40,358 bases of DNA from the NCBI GenBank assembly GCA_019261985.1, contig JAFAQY010000107.1, positions 1 to 40,358 on the forward strand. The letters are read 5' to 3'. The position numbers and the translations under genes were made by a program. This DNA comes from Bryobacterales bacterium (lineage in GTDB: Bacteria > Acidobacteriota > Terriglobia > Bryobacterales > Bryobacteraceae). The notes under the pieces were generated by a model, which saw only the letters and a list, made by a program, of their open reading frames with translations, was not told the DNA's origin and ran no database searches. Position 1 is the first letter of the stretch; every line of letters starts with the position of its first letter. Positions 7,715 to 16,727 of this stretch are shown here, one piece after another.

Positions 7715-9313
7715 ATGAATTCGCAAAGCGATGCCGAACTCGTTCAGTTGGCGAGGGCCGGAAATCGAGACGCTTATGATGAACTGATCCGGCGATCCCA
7801 GCGTTCGATCTGGGGCTTAGCGTGCCTGCTGGTTAACGATCGATTCGAGGCGGAGGATCTGACGCAGGAAGCTTTCCTCCGTGCGTGGCTGAATCTGGAC
7901 CTTCTAAGCGATCCGTCAAAGTTCGCGCCGTGGCTTCGCCGCATCGTGTTCGGTGTTTCAATCGACTGGCTACGCGTATTCCGGCCGGACCTATTCCGGC
8001 TGAATGATCTGGACGCGGAGCGGGAGGTCTGCGAGCGGCCATCTGAAGTGGAGTCCGCCTTTGATCGCCTTCAGGCAATCGAACTGCGGCAGCGGATATG
8101 GGAGGCAGTCGATCGCCTGCCGCCGCGATACCGGTTGCCGTTGGCGCTGTTTCATCTGGATGGCTTGAGCCACAGCAAAGTCGCGGAGGCTCTTGGAGTG
8201 CCTGTCAGCACGGCTCGCTCCCTCGTCACACGCGCGCGACAGAAACTGCGGCCAATGCTTGCTTCCTACGCTGGAGAACTGCTTCCGGCGGTGGAGGACG
8301 TATTTCGGGAGCAGACGATTAGGGAATCTGCAATGCTGCACATCACTGACGGCGAGTCCGTAGCGGGGACGCTGAGGAAATCCGGAATACCCGGGCAAGT
8401 TTCTGTTTATGGCGACTTGATGTATGAGGGTCCGGCTCCGGCCGGACTCGATGCGGAGGAATGGCGCGAGGTCCGCGCGCGTTTCAGGGCCGGGCCGGGA
8501 GGCCCGACTCTGGAGGAAGCGCGGAGATATCTCAAAGCCTGTGATGATGCACTGGCTGCTTTTAGTCAACACGACGAAGTCGTTATCTGGGTCGACCACA
8601 GGCTGTCCGACCAATTGATCCTGATCAAGGTGCTCGACTGGTTCAGCAGACGCGACCTTGGCGGGGTAAAGTTGAGCCTGATTTGCACCGGCGACTATCC
8701 GGGTATGGATCGTTTCGTGGGACTCGGTCAACTGACTGCCGGCCAACTGTTGTCACTCGCGGACACGCGACTTCCGGTGAGTGGAGCGCACTATCGCACT
8801 GCGCGCGCGGCTTGGAATGCATTTACGTCTTCCGACCCAACCGAGATAGAGCATTTCATCGACACGGATACTTCTGCCTTGCCGTTCATTCCCGCGGCAC
8901 TGCGACGTCATCTGGAACAGTTTCCATCCGCTGATAATGGTTTATCTCGCACCGAGCGGCAGGCTCTTTCGGTGCTGCGAGAGCGAGGTCCGCTTTCCGG
9001 CCCGCGGCTCTTTGTCGCCGTGCAGCGAATGGAGGAACAGATCTTCATGGGCGAGGAATCGTTTTATGGAATCGTCACCGATTTGTCCAATGCCCCGCAT
9101 CCGCTCGTCGCAATATCGGGAACACTGCAAAACCGGTTGGGCGACGTGACGATCACGGAGGCCGGGCGAAAGGTTCTTCAGGGTCGAGCGGACCGCATCG
9201 ACTTGAACGGCATCGATCGCTGGCTCGGCGGCGTCCATTTAACAGGCGAAGAGGGTGCATGGCGCTGGGATTCGCGCTCAGCGCGTATCGTGCAGAAAAT
9301 ACAGAGGCGGTAA
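7715..9313 (+). CDS. ECF sigma factor fused to a DUF1835-type domain
   Basis: 532 residues from the ATG at 7715, chosen because ggggag sits just upstream and the 15 earlier in-frame codons are not sigma-like. Residues about 5-85 match sigma region 2 (RSIWGLACLLVNDRFEAEDLTQEAFLRAW). About 120-180 match region 4 (RLPPRYRLPLALFHLDGLSHSKVAEALGV, then VSTARSLVTRARQKLR). From about 218 the protein switches to a DUF1835-type domain (LHITDGESVAGTLRKSGIPG, YGDLMYEGPAP, then CDDAL and the DQLILIKVLDWF helix). It ends with the associated C-terminal region (LSRTERQALSVL, ITEAGRKVLQGRADRI, DRWLGGVHL). No anti-sigma gene is adjacent. The TonB-dependent receptor starts 37 bases downstream on the same strand. 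I infer that the C-terminal part regulates the sigma module. Confidence 0.88.
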   Translation: MNSQSDAELVQLARAGNRDAYDELIRRSQRSIWGLACLLVNDRFEAEDLTQEAFLRAWLNLDLLSDPSKFAPWLRRIVFGVSIDWLRVFRPDLFRLNDLDAEREVCERPSEVESAFDRLQAIELRQRIWEAVDRLPPRYRLPLALFHLDGLSHSKVAEALGVPVSTARSLVTRARQKLRPMLASYAGELLPAVEDVFREQTIRESAMLHITDGESVAGTLRKSGIPGQVSVYGDLMYEGPAPAGLDAEEWREVRARFRAGPGGPTLEEARRYLKACDDALAAFSQHDEVVIWVDHRLSDQLILIKVLDWFSRRDLGGVKLSLICTGDYPGMDRFVGLGQLTAGQLLSLADTRLPVSGAHYRTARAAWNAFTSSDPTEIEHFIDTDTSALPFIPAALRRHLEQFPSADNGLSRTERQALSVLRERGPLSGPRLFVAVQRMEEQIFMGEESFYGIVTDLSNAPHPLVAISGTLQNRLGDVTITEAGRKVLQGRADRIDLNGIDRWLGGVHLTGEEGAWRWDSRSARIVQKIQRR

Positions 9314-9350
9314 CCCATTTCCCGCTAGAATCGTTTTGATTAGTGGATTT

Positions 9351-12300
9351 GTGCGAACCCTCCCAATCGCAGCGCTTGGTTTAGCGCTTCCCGTTTTGCT
9401 CTCGGCTGGACCGGAGAGCGGCATCGTGCGCGCCGCCGATCAATTGATCCCCGGGGCGACCGTAACTGCCAGCCAAGGCACGGCCAAGGTTGTCGCCTAC
9501 ACGGATGAAAACGGGCGCTACAGCATGAATCTGCCAGCTGGAGTCTGGGAAATAAAGGTGGAGATGCTTGGCTTCACCACCGCCGTGAATCAGATCACGA
9601 TTGGCAACGAACCGGACTTTAGGAACTGGACGCTTGAAATGCCGAAAGCGGGTCAGCAGACTCAAGCTGCTTCAACCACATCCGCGGACCAGAATGGGGG
9701 TCGCCGGCAAAGCGGCCGCGGCCGCGGGCGAGGTTTCGGCGGGCAGCAGGGCGAGGCGGGTGCGGCTCCGGGCGCTCAAGCTAGCGGTCAAGCGAACGCT
9801 GCAGCTCAAGGCCAAGGGACCGGACGCGGCGGACAATCTCAGTTTGGCGGTCGTGGCGGGTTGGGTCCGGGACGCGGCGGTGGTCCAGCGTTTCAGAGCG
9901 CACAGGCGAATGCGACCCAACAACAGCAGCAACAACAGGACCCGCAGCAGTCGCTCGCGGACGCTGCGGCGGGGTTCGGCGGCCTGGATGTTTCGACTGC
10001 GGACGCGGACCAAGCGTTTCTTGTTAACGGCAGCACCAGCGGCGGGCTTGCGGCCGCGAGTGACGATGAGGCTCGGAGGCAGCGTGATTTCGGCGGACGT
10101 GGCGGACCCGGTGGAAGGGGCGGAGCAGACGCGCTCGCTTCGCTGCTGGGAACTCCTCCCGGGATGGGCGGACCGGCGGGAGATGCGCTGGGGTTGGGTG
10201 GCTTTGGAGCGGCCGCGATCGATGGTGGCTTTAACGCGTTCGAAGCCGGCCCGGCAGGCGGTGGCTTCGGCGGTCCGGGCGGCGGACCCGGAGGGCCGGG
10301 CGGTGCGGGTGGCGGATTCGGCGGTGGCGGCGGGCGCGGCGGTGGACGTGGCGGAGGTGGAGGTGGCGGTGGACGCGGCCAATTCGCAGGACGCCAGGGC
10401 CGAGGTCCGTTCAACGGAAATTTCGCAACCTTCGGTAACCGCCGCCGGCAACAGCCGGCGTACACAGGATCGTTATTCATCAATCTTGCGAACTCGGCCC
10501 TGAATGCTTCGCCGTTTTCACTCAACGGAGTCTCGGTCGCGAAGCCGTCTTCCTCGCGCGAGCAATTCGGTGTGAATTTCGGCGGCCCGCTCATCATCCC
10601 TAAGCTGCTGAACTGGCGTCGTGCGAATTTCTACTTCACGTATCAAGGCCTGGTGAGCCGGAATCCTTTTAATCAGGCCGCGTCGCTGCCCACGCAAGCG
10701 GAGCGGAGTGGCGACTTTTCGCAGGCGATGGTTAATAACAAGCCAGTCACAATTTACGATCCGCTCAGCGGCCTGCCGTTCCCGGGCAACGTTATTCCGC
10801 TCACGCGAATTAATCCCGCCTCGCTGGCGTTATTGCAGTATTTTCCGTCGCCCATGTCGAGCGGACTGATCCAGAACTATAACCTGGTGGGTTCGACTCC
10901 GAACAACAACAACAATATCGGCACGCGTTTAAATATGCCGTTGAATCGCAAGGACCGGCTGAATTTCAATGTTCAATTCCAGAAGCGCAGCTCAGAAACC
11001 TTGCAATTGTTTGGCTTTCGCGACGACACGGCAGGCAGCGGGTTGAGCGCGCAAGCGGGCTGGAACCACAGTTTCGCGCCTCGCTTCAATAACAGCGCCA
11101 GCGTGACGCTAAGCCGGAACAACAACACACTGACCCCGTATTTCGCGTATACGAACAATGTTGCCGCGGAGCTGGGAATTCAGGGCACATCGCAGGCTCC
11201 GATTAACTACGGGCCGCCGAATCTTTCGTTCACGAACTTTGGCGCGCTTACGGACGGTTCCGCGTCGGTCACGCGCAACCAAACGATGACGTTTACCGAC
11301 GCGCTTACGTTCGTCTTCAAAAAGAAGCATAATTTGTCGTTCGGCTATACATACAATCGCCTCCAGCAGAACAGCCTGACGTATCAGAACGCTCGTGGGG
11401 CGTATAGCTTCAGCGGGCTGGTGACAAGCGGAATCGGGTCGAACGGCCAACCCGTGAGCGGCACAGGCTTCGATTTCGCCGATTTCTTGCTAGGTTTTCC
11501 GCAATCGGCTTCGCTGCGCTATGGCAGCGACAACAATTATTTCCGCAGTTGGAGCACAGCCGTGTATGCGCAGGACGATTTCCGCGTTTCGCGGAATCTG
11601 TCGCTGAATTTCGGTCTGCGGTATGAATATTTCGCTCCGTATACAGAATTGTACGGGCATTTGGCGAACATCGATATCAATTCCAGCTTCACACAGGCAG
11701 CCATTGTCACCGCCGGCGCGCCGGGTCCTTTCGCGGGTGGTCTGCCGTCGAGTTTGGTGCGCTCCGACCCTAACGCCTTTTCACCGCGCTTCGGATTTGC
11801 GTGGCGGCCGTTCGAAAAGCACAGCACTCAAATCCGCGGCGGCTACAGCATTTTCTACAGCGGATCGGCTTACGCGCAGATCGCGAGCCAGATGGCTTCG
11901 CAACCGCCCTTCGCAACCACGGGATCGCTCAGCACCAGTCTCGGAAATCCGTTAACGATTGAAAACGGGTTCATCTCGATACCGAGCGGCGCCGCCGGCT
12001 CCAACATCACGAATACATACGCCGTGGATCCGAATTACAAGCTGGCGTATGCGCAGCAGTGGGTGTTTGCGATTCAAAACACGCTGCCGCACGGATTTCT
12101 TATTGAAACGGAATATCTGGGAACGAAAGGCACGCACCTGGGAATTTACGAGCAGCCGAACCAGGCGCTCGCGGGAACTTCCGTGCTGACGGCGCAAAAT
12201 CAGCTGAGAATTCCTTACGCGACAGGGTTCAATTACCAGACGGATGGCGCAAATTCGAGCTTCAATGCCGGACAGATCCGGGTGACACGCCGGTTCCAGC

Positions 12301-12971
12301 GCGGTATGTCTTTCGTGGCGCTGTACACATATTCGAAATCGATCGATAACGCATCGAGTTTCACGGGCACCGGCGGCACACTGGTGCAGTTCGTGAATGA
12401 CTGGCAGCTTGAACGCGGGCTGTCGTCCACCGATCAGCGGCACCGTCTGAATTTGACGTATACGCTTTCCTCGCCGGTCGGCGTGAACGGCATGATGCGC
12501 AATGGAGGCTGGAAAACGGCGCTGCTTGCGGGTTGGACATTGAATGGCAATTTTGCGGCCCAGTCGGGAACGCCGCTGACGGCGAAATTAGCGGGCAATC
12601 TGTCGAATACCGGAGGAATCGGCGCGCTGGGGAGTCTTCGCGCGGAGGCGACCGGACTGCCCATCGACGGCGGACCGAATTCTTACTTTAATCCGCTTGC
12701 GTTCACTGCACCCGCGCCGGGGCAGTATGGAAATGCGGGGCGGGACACGATTCCGGGTCCATTTCAGACCTCGCTGAACGCTTCGCTCAACCGCGCTTTC
12801 CGTTTTGGCGAAAGCCGGCGGCAGTTGCAATTGAGGCTCAGCGCGAATAACGTGTTCAATCACGTGATCGTCACCGGCTTTGGCACGAGTGTGAACTCGA
12901 CCAACTACGGGCTGGCGACCGCGGCATCGGCGACGCGCACGGTCAATTTATTGTTGAGGTTTAACTTCTGA
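9351..12971 (+). CDS. Oar-like TonB-dependent receptor with carboxypeptidase-regulatory-like N-domain and Gly-rich linker
   Basis: Large outer-membrane protein, about 1206 residues from the GTG at 9351, the start I prefer because it yields a signal peptide (VRTLPIAALGLALPVLLSAG). A carboxypeptidase-regulatory-like beta-sandwich follows (GATVTASQGTAKVVAYTDEN, YSMNLPAGVWEIKVEMLGF). Next comes about 260 residues of Gly/Ala/Arg/Gln-rich sequence with a poly-Gln tract near residue 190 and RGG-like runs near 250-350. The barrel begins around residue 370 (YTGSLFINLANSALNASPFS, then FGVNFGGPLIIPK) and ends in the C-terminal aromatic LLLRFNF. A typical plug signature is not obvious. Such proteins are abundant in Acidobacteria and are thought to import polymers or peptides; the ligand is unknown. 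The VWFA gene starts 3 bases after the stop. Confidence 0.9.
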   Translation: MRTLPIAALGLALPVLLSAGPESGIVRAADQLIPGATVTASQGTAKVVAYTDENGRYSMNLPAGVWEIKVEMLGFTTAVNQITIGNEPDFRNWTLEMPKAGQQTQAASTTSADQNGGRRQSGRGRGRGFGGQQGEAGAAPGAQASGQANAAAQGQGTGRGGQSQFGGRGGLGPGRGGGPAFQSAQANATQQQQQQQDPQQSLADAAAGFGGLDVSTADADQAFLVNGSTSGGLAAASDDEARRQRDFGGRGGPGGRGGADALASLLGTPPGMGGPAGDALGLGGFGAAAIDGGFNAFEAGPAGGGFGGPGGGPGGPGGAGGGFGGGGGRGGGRGGGGGGGGRGQFAGRQGRGPFNGNFATFGNRRRQQPAYTGSLFINLANSALNASPFSLNGVSVAKPSSSREQFGVNFGGPLIIPKLLNWRRANFYFTYQGLVSRNPFNQAASLPTQAERSGDFSQAMVNNKPVTIYDPLSGLPFPGNVIPLTRINPASLALLQYFPSPMSSGLIQNYNLVGSTPNNNNNIGTRLNMPLNRKDRLNFNVQFQKRSSETLQLFGFRDDTAGSGLSAQAGWNHSFAPRFNNSASVTLSRNNNTLTPYFAYTNNVAAELGIQGTSQAPINYGPPNLSFTNFGALTDGSASVTRNQTMTFTDALTFVFKKKHNLSFGYTYNRLQQNSLTYQNARGAYSFSGLVTSGIGSNGQPVSGTGFDFADFLLGFPQSASLRYGSDNNYFRSWSTAVYAQDDFRVSRNLSLNFGLRYEYFAPYTELYGHLANIDINSSFTQAAIVTAGAPGPFAGGLPSSLVRSDPNAFSPRFGFAWRPFEKHSTQIRGGYSIFYSGSAYAQIASQMASQPPFATTGSLSTSLGNPLTIENGFISIPSGAAGSNITNTYAVDPNYKLAYAQQWVFAIQNTLPHGFLIETEYLGTKGTHLGIYEQPNQALAGTSVLTAQNQLRIPYATGFNYQTDGANSSFNAGQIRVTRRFQRGMSFVALYTYSKSIDNASSFTGTGGTLVQFVNDWQLERGLSSTDQRHRLNLTYTLSSPVGVNGMMRNGGWKTALLAGWTLNGNFAAQSGTPLTAKLAGNLSNTGGIGALGSLRAEATGLPIDGGPNSYFNPLAFTAPAPGQYGNAGRDTIPGPFQTSLNASLNRAFRFGESRRQLQLRLSANNVFNHVIVTGFGTSVNSTNYGLATAASATRTVNLLLRFNF

Positions 12972-12973
12972 AC

Positions 12974-15079
12974 ATGCGCATGGACAAGCTAAAGCATGTC
13001 CTACTCATGTTGGCGCTCGCGCCGTCTGTGACTGCGCAGCAAACGGCGGATTCTGGTACACCGGTTTTTCGCACCGGCACGAACCTGGTCACGGTCGACG
13101 TTACCGTCAAAGATAAAGCCGGAAAGGTGATTGAAGGCCTCAAGGCTTCGGATTTCGCCATTTTAGAAGACGGCAAGCAACAGAAGCTTTCGGTTTTCGA
13201 GTTTCAGAAGCTGAGCTCTGAGCCGGCGCCGCTCCCGGCTCTAACGCTTGCCGATCAACTGGAGCTACCGAAAGCGCCCAAGACGACGATTACCGCGGCA
13301 ACGCCCGGGCAGGTGCAGTATCACGATAAACGACTGCTCGTGTTTTTGTTCGACTTCTCCTCGATGCAGGTCGCCGATCAGTTGCGCGCACAGGATGCCG
13401 CGCTGAAGTTTTTGAACAACAAGCTCACTAAGGATGATCTGGTCGCGATTCTCCTTTATACAAGCACGGTTCAAGTGGGAACCGATTTTACCGGCGATCG
13501 CGAACTGCTCACGACCATCATCAAGCAGTTGCCGATTGGCGAGATGAGCGAGTACGCCACACTTGCCGATACAGGCGACTGCAATTCGCCCGATACGCAA
13601 GCGGCATTCGTCGCCGATGAAACCGAGTTCAACATCTTCAACACCGATCAAAAACTGGCGGCAATAGAGAAGGTCGCGCGGATGCTCGCCTCGATGCCGG
13701 AGAAAAAGCAGCTGATCTACTTCAACGGCGGCATCAACAAGACCGGCATCGACAATCAGGCGCAGTTAGAGGCCTCGGTCAATGCGGCGATGAAGGCGAA
13801 CGTAGTGATTTATCCGATCGACGCTCGGGGGCTGATGGCCGATCCTCCGGGAGGGGATGCGAGCAAGGCCGGTTCGCGGGGCGCGGGCGCATTTAACGGC
13901 TCTCAGTACAATTCGCAGCGCTCGAGCATCAACGACTCGCAGGAGACCTTAGTCACGCTAGCAGCCGACACGGGCGGCAAGGCGTTCATGGACAGCAACG
14001 ATATAGAGCTGGGAATCGAGCAGGCGCAGCAAACCTTGAGCAGCTATTACATCCTCGGCTACTACACCACGAATAATGCCGAGGATGGAAAATATCGCAA
14101 GATTTCAGTCAAGCTCACAAATGGGATGTCGGCGAAATTGGACCACCGGCCCGGGTATTGGGCATCGAAAAATTGGGGCAAGCTCAACGGGCAAGACAAA
14201 GAGCAGCAGTTGAAGGAGGCTTTGTCGGCGGGCGATCCGATTACCGATCTGCCGCTCGCGCTTCAGGTGGATTATTTTCGCGTCGGCCCAACCGCGTATT
14301 TTGTTCCGGTTTCCGTGAAGATTCCAGGCTCGGTGGTGGAGCTTGCGGCCAAGGGCGGCGCCGCCACGACGCAGCTCGATTTCGTGGGACAAATTCAGGA
14401 TGAAACACGCGCGGTGGTTGGGAACGTTCGCGACTTCATCAAAGTGAAGCTGGACTCGGAGGCCGCGAAATCCGGACGGAAGCCGTTCCTGTACGACGCC
14501 GGGTTCACGCTAGAACCGGGCCGGTATCAAATGAAATTCCTTGTGCGCGAAAATCTATCGGGCAAGATGGGTACGTTCGAGACCGGGTTTACCGTGCCCG
14601 ACCTGAGCGCCGATACTTCCGGCTTGAAACTCAGCACCATCGTCTGGAGCAATCAGCGCGAGCCGCTCACCGCCGCGGTCGGAACCGCCGAGAAGCTGAA
14701 CAAGAAGACAGTGGCGGCGAATCCGCTGATTGTCGGCGAAGAGAAGGTGGTTCCGAATATCACGAAGGTATTTCGCCAGAACCAAAATCTGTATGTCTCG
14801 TTCGATATATATGACGCGATGCCCGACCCCGCGAATGCGAAGGCCCGGAAGGTGAGGGTCAGCATGAGCTGGTTTAACCAGCGCGGGGCGAAGGCCTTCG
14901 AGGTCGGCCCGCTCGATTTCACGCAAGTCGCAGACACGCGGCCCGAAGCCGTGCCGGTGAATATCCAGGTCCCGCTAAAAGACATCGCCGCGGGGCGCTA
15001 CATCTGTCAAATCAATGTGGTGGATGAAGCCGGACGCAAATTCGCGTTTCCGCGGGCGACGTTGGTAGTGACGCCGTAA
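12974..15079 (+). CDS. VWFA-related acidobacterial-type secreted protein
   Basis: 701 residues. The N-terminus is a signal peptide (LKHVLLMLALAPSVTAQ), followed by the family-typical segment FRTGTNLVTVDVTVKDKAGK and DFAILEDGKQQ. The von Willebrand factor A domain spans about residues 115-365 (LLVFLFDFSSMQVADQLRAQ, then LVAILLYTSTVQVGTDFTGD). Its metal-adhesion motif reads DFSSM rather than the strict DxSxS. The rest looks like beta-sandwich domains. It matches the acidobacterial VWFA-related family, whose role is unknown but probably periplasmic or surface protein binding. It starts 3 bases after the receptor stop without a clear Shine-Dalgarno, so translational coupling is likely. An alternative ATG lies two codons in (12980). 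Confidence 0.88.
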   Translation: MRMDKLKHVLLMLALAPSVTAQQTADSGTPVFRTGTNLVTVDVTVKDKAGKVIEGLKASDFAILEDGKQQKLSVFEFQKLSSEPAPLPALTLADQLELPKAPKTTITAATPGQVQYHDKRLLVFLFDFSSMQVADQLRAQDAALKFLNNKLTKDDLVAILLYTSTVQVGTDFTGDRELLTTIIKQLPIGEMSEYATLADTGDCNSPDTQAAFVADETEFNIFNTDQKLAAIEKVARMLASMPEKKQLIYFNGGINKTGIDNQAQLEASVNAAMKANVVIYPIDARGLMADPPGGDASKAGSRGAGAFNGSQYNSQRSSINDSQETLVTLAADTGGKAFMDSNDIELGIEQAQQTLSSYYILGYYTTNNAEDGKYRKISVKLTNGMSAKLDHRPGYWASKNWGKLNGQDKEQQLKEALSAGDPITDLPLALQVDYFRVGPTAYFVPVSVKIPGSVVELAAKGGAATTQLDFVGQIQDETRAVVGNVRDFIKVKLDSEAAKSGRKPFLYDAGFTLEPGRYQMKFLVRENLSGKMGTFETGFTVPDLSADTSGLKLSTIVWSNQREPLTAAVGTAEKLNKKTVAANPLIVGEEKVVPNITKVFRQNQNLYVSFDIYDAMPDPANAKARKVRVSMSWFNQRGAKAFEVGPLDFTQVADTRPEAVPVNIQVPLKDIAAGRYICQINVVDEAGRKFAFPRATLVVTP

Positions 15080-15103
15080 GGCGCTGAATTACGCTTCGCT
15101 GGG

Positions 15104-16714
15104 CTATTTCTTGGACGGGCCGTTCTGAATGATTGTGCGAAGCTCTGCTTGTGCGTCGGAGCTACGGCGGCCTCCGGCTGTGGGCGGCGCAGCAGCTTGC
15201 GCTCCCATTCCCACCAGATCGATTGCCTTGTGGCCTTCGGCATCGACAATCTCGGGATTAATTCCCTTGTCGATAAGGTAGCGAACGAGATCTGCCCGGC
15301 CCGCCTGCGCCGCTACGTGAAGAGCAGTCCTGCCTTCATTCGCCGACGGCGCGCGGGACACGCGCATCGAATACGTCTTCGTACCGGTAACTTGAGCATT
15401 TATATCGGCGCCGTGCTGAAGAAGCAGGTCCACCAGCGCCATATTCACCGCGCCTCCTGCGGCGCCTTGTGCCGCAAGGCCGGTTCCGCCGCGATTGCCG
15501 GGACCAACGCCGGCCGCAATAAGAAACGGCGTCAAACCCATGTCGTTGATGTTCGGATCGGCGCCTTTCGCCAGGAGCACTCTCGCTACCTCCACATCTC
15601 CGCCCTCGGCCGCGCGCGACAAAGGCGTGCAGCCGGTGCTGCGAAGATTCTCGATGAAACGTCCGCTGTTGCCTCCGCGGCTGGGACGATGCATGTTGAG
15701 CTGCGTGTTGGGATCGACACCCGCATCGAGAAGCGCGTTAATAATCTCCATGCTCGAAACGGTCGGACGACCGGATACGCGCGCGGCCGCAGCCCCGCCG
15801 CCCCTTCCCGCGCGGCCTGCATTCCCGGCAACTCGCAGACCACCGGAAGACCCGCCCTCTTTCCGATCAATCGCGATATACAGCGCCGTCCGCCCCCACC
15901 AATCCCACACATTCGGATTCGCGCCGCGATCGAGCAGCAGTTTGGCGACATCGTTGTGATCATTATCGAGGGCCAGCATCAACGCCGTAACACCTTCCGG
16001 CGTCGGCACATTGACATCCGCTCCCGCCGCGATCAGCTCGTCAACGCATTCAAAGCAGCCGTCGCGAGCCGCATATAGCAAGGCGGTCAGTCCGCCAGAG
16101 GGGCGATACTGCGCGCGAGGCTCGGATGTGATTTGACTCGGCCAATCGGTATATAGCGCGCGAGGCTTGACGTCTGCGCCTTTGGCCAGAAGGAGCTTTA
16201 CTATTTCAGGGGCATTCTTGGGCGCAGCGGCGGCCCACATCAAGGGCGTTTGATTGTGAAATTTCTCAATGAGGTTAACGTTTGCGCCAGCCTTGATTAA
16301 CATCTCGACGACCGGCAGTTCCCCAGTCTTTAGCGCCAGCATCAATGCCGTCTCGCCGTCCTGATTAGGCGTGTCAGGCTCTGCCCCGGCATCCAGCAGC
16401 ATCTTCACTATGCGGGCGTCCGCCAGCTTGACGGCTTCGGCGAGCGGAGTGGACCCGAACTCGTTGCTGACGTTCACGCGCGCTTTTTTGGCGAGGAGAG
16501 CCTCGAGCAATTCGTAGTCGACGCGGTAGACGGCCCAGTGGACAGGCCGTGTGCCGTCGGGCTGGGCCTCATTCACGTCCGCGCCCGCTCGAATCTTCTC
16601 AAGCGCGGCTTTGCGGTTGCCGGCTTCAATCAGGCTGGCGAGAGAGCTATTCTGCGCTTGCGCGAAAACCGGCACCGCGCCGGCGATTACGAGGGCAACA
16701 ACGAAGAGCTTCAC
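15104..16714 (-). CDS. Secreted ankyrin-repeat protein
   Basis: About 536 residues from a GTG at 16714, which sits 7 bases after a strong AGGAG and gives a clean signal peptide (VKLFVVALVIAGAVPVFAQ). An ATG seven codons earlier (16735) would read through that Shine-Dalgarno and is less likely. The remainder is built of ankyrin repeats with the usual TPL/TAL..AA and LL..GAD.N signatures, for example GETALMLALKTGELPVVEML and GVTALMLALDNDHNDVAKLL. Gly/Ala/Arg-rich linkers separate blocks of repeats. The protein is presumably a periplasmic scaffold with no enzymatic motif. The stop of the upstream metallo-beta-lactamase-fold gene overlaps the ribosome binding site, implying coupled translation. 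Confidence 0.9.
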   Translation of the reverse strand: MKLFVVALVIAGAVPVFAQAQNSSLASLIEAGNRKAALEKIRAGADVNEAQPDGTRPVHWAVYRVDYELLEALLAKKARVNVSNEFGSTPLAEAVKLADARIVKMLLDAGAEPDTPNQDGETALMLALKTGELPVVEMLIKAGANVNLIEKFHNQTPLMWAAAAPKNAPEIVKLLLAKGADVKPRALYTDWPSQITSEPRAQYRPSGGLTALLYAARDGCFECVDELIAAGADVNVPTPEGVTALMLALDNDHNDVAKLLLDRGANPNVWDWWGRTALYIAIDRKEGGSSGGLRVAGNAGRAGRGGGAAAARVSGRPTVSSMEIINALLDAGVDPNTQLNMHRPSRGGNSGRFIENLRSTGCTPLSRAAEGGDVEVARVLLAKGADPNINDMGLTPFLIAAGVGPGNRGGTGLAAQGAAGGAVNMALVDLLLQHGADINAQVTGTKTYSMRVSRAPSANEGRTALHVAAQAGRADLVRYLIDKGINPEIVDAEGHKAIDLVGMGAQAAAPPTAGGRRSSDAQAELRTIIQNGPSKK

Positions 16715-16720
16715 TGGAGT

Positions 16721-16727
16721 TCTCCTA
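16721..16727 (-). promoter_or_regulatory. Ribosome binding site overlapping the upstream stop codon
   Basis: The minus strand reads TAGGAGA, in which the TAG is the stop of the metallo-beta-lactamase-fold gene and AGGAG is the Shine-Dalgarno for a GTG seven bases on. It decides the GTG (16714) start of the ankyrin gene over the upstream ATG. Confidence 0.7.

Noticed and set aside
9672-10597. Long open frames on the minus strand (259 and 234 codons) and on plus frame 1 opposite the Gly-rich part of the TonB-dependent receptor
   Set aside because: They are shadows of a GC-rich, Gly-coding repeat (poly-Pro or Arg/Ser translations) with no family-like sequence; the receptor frame explains the region.
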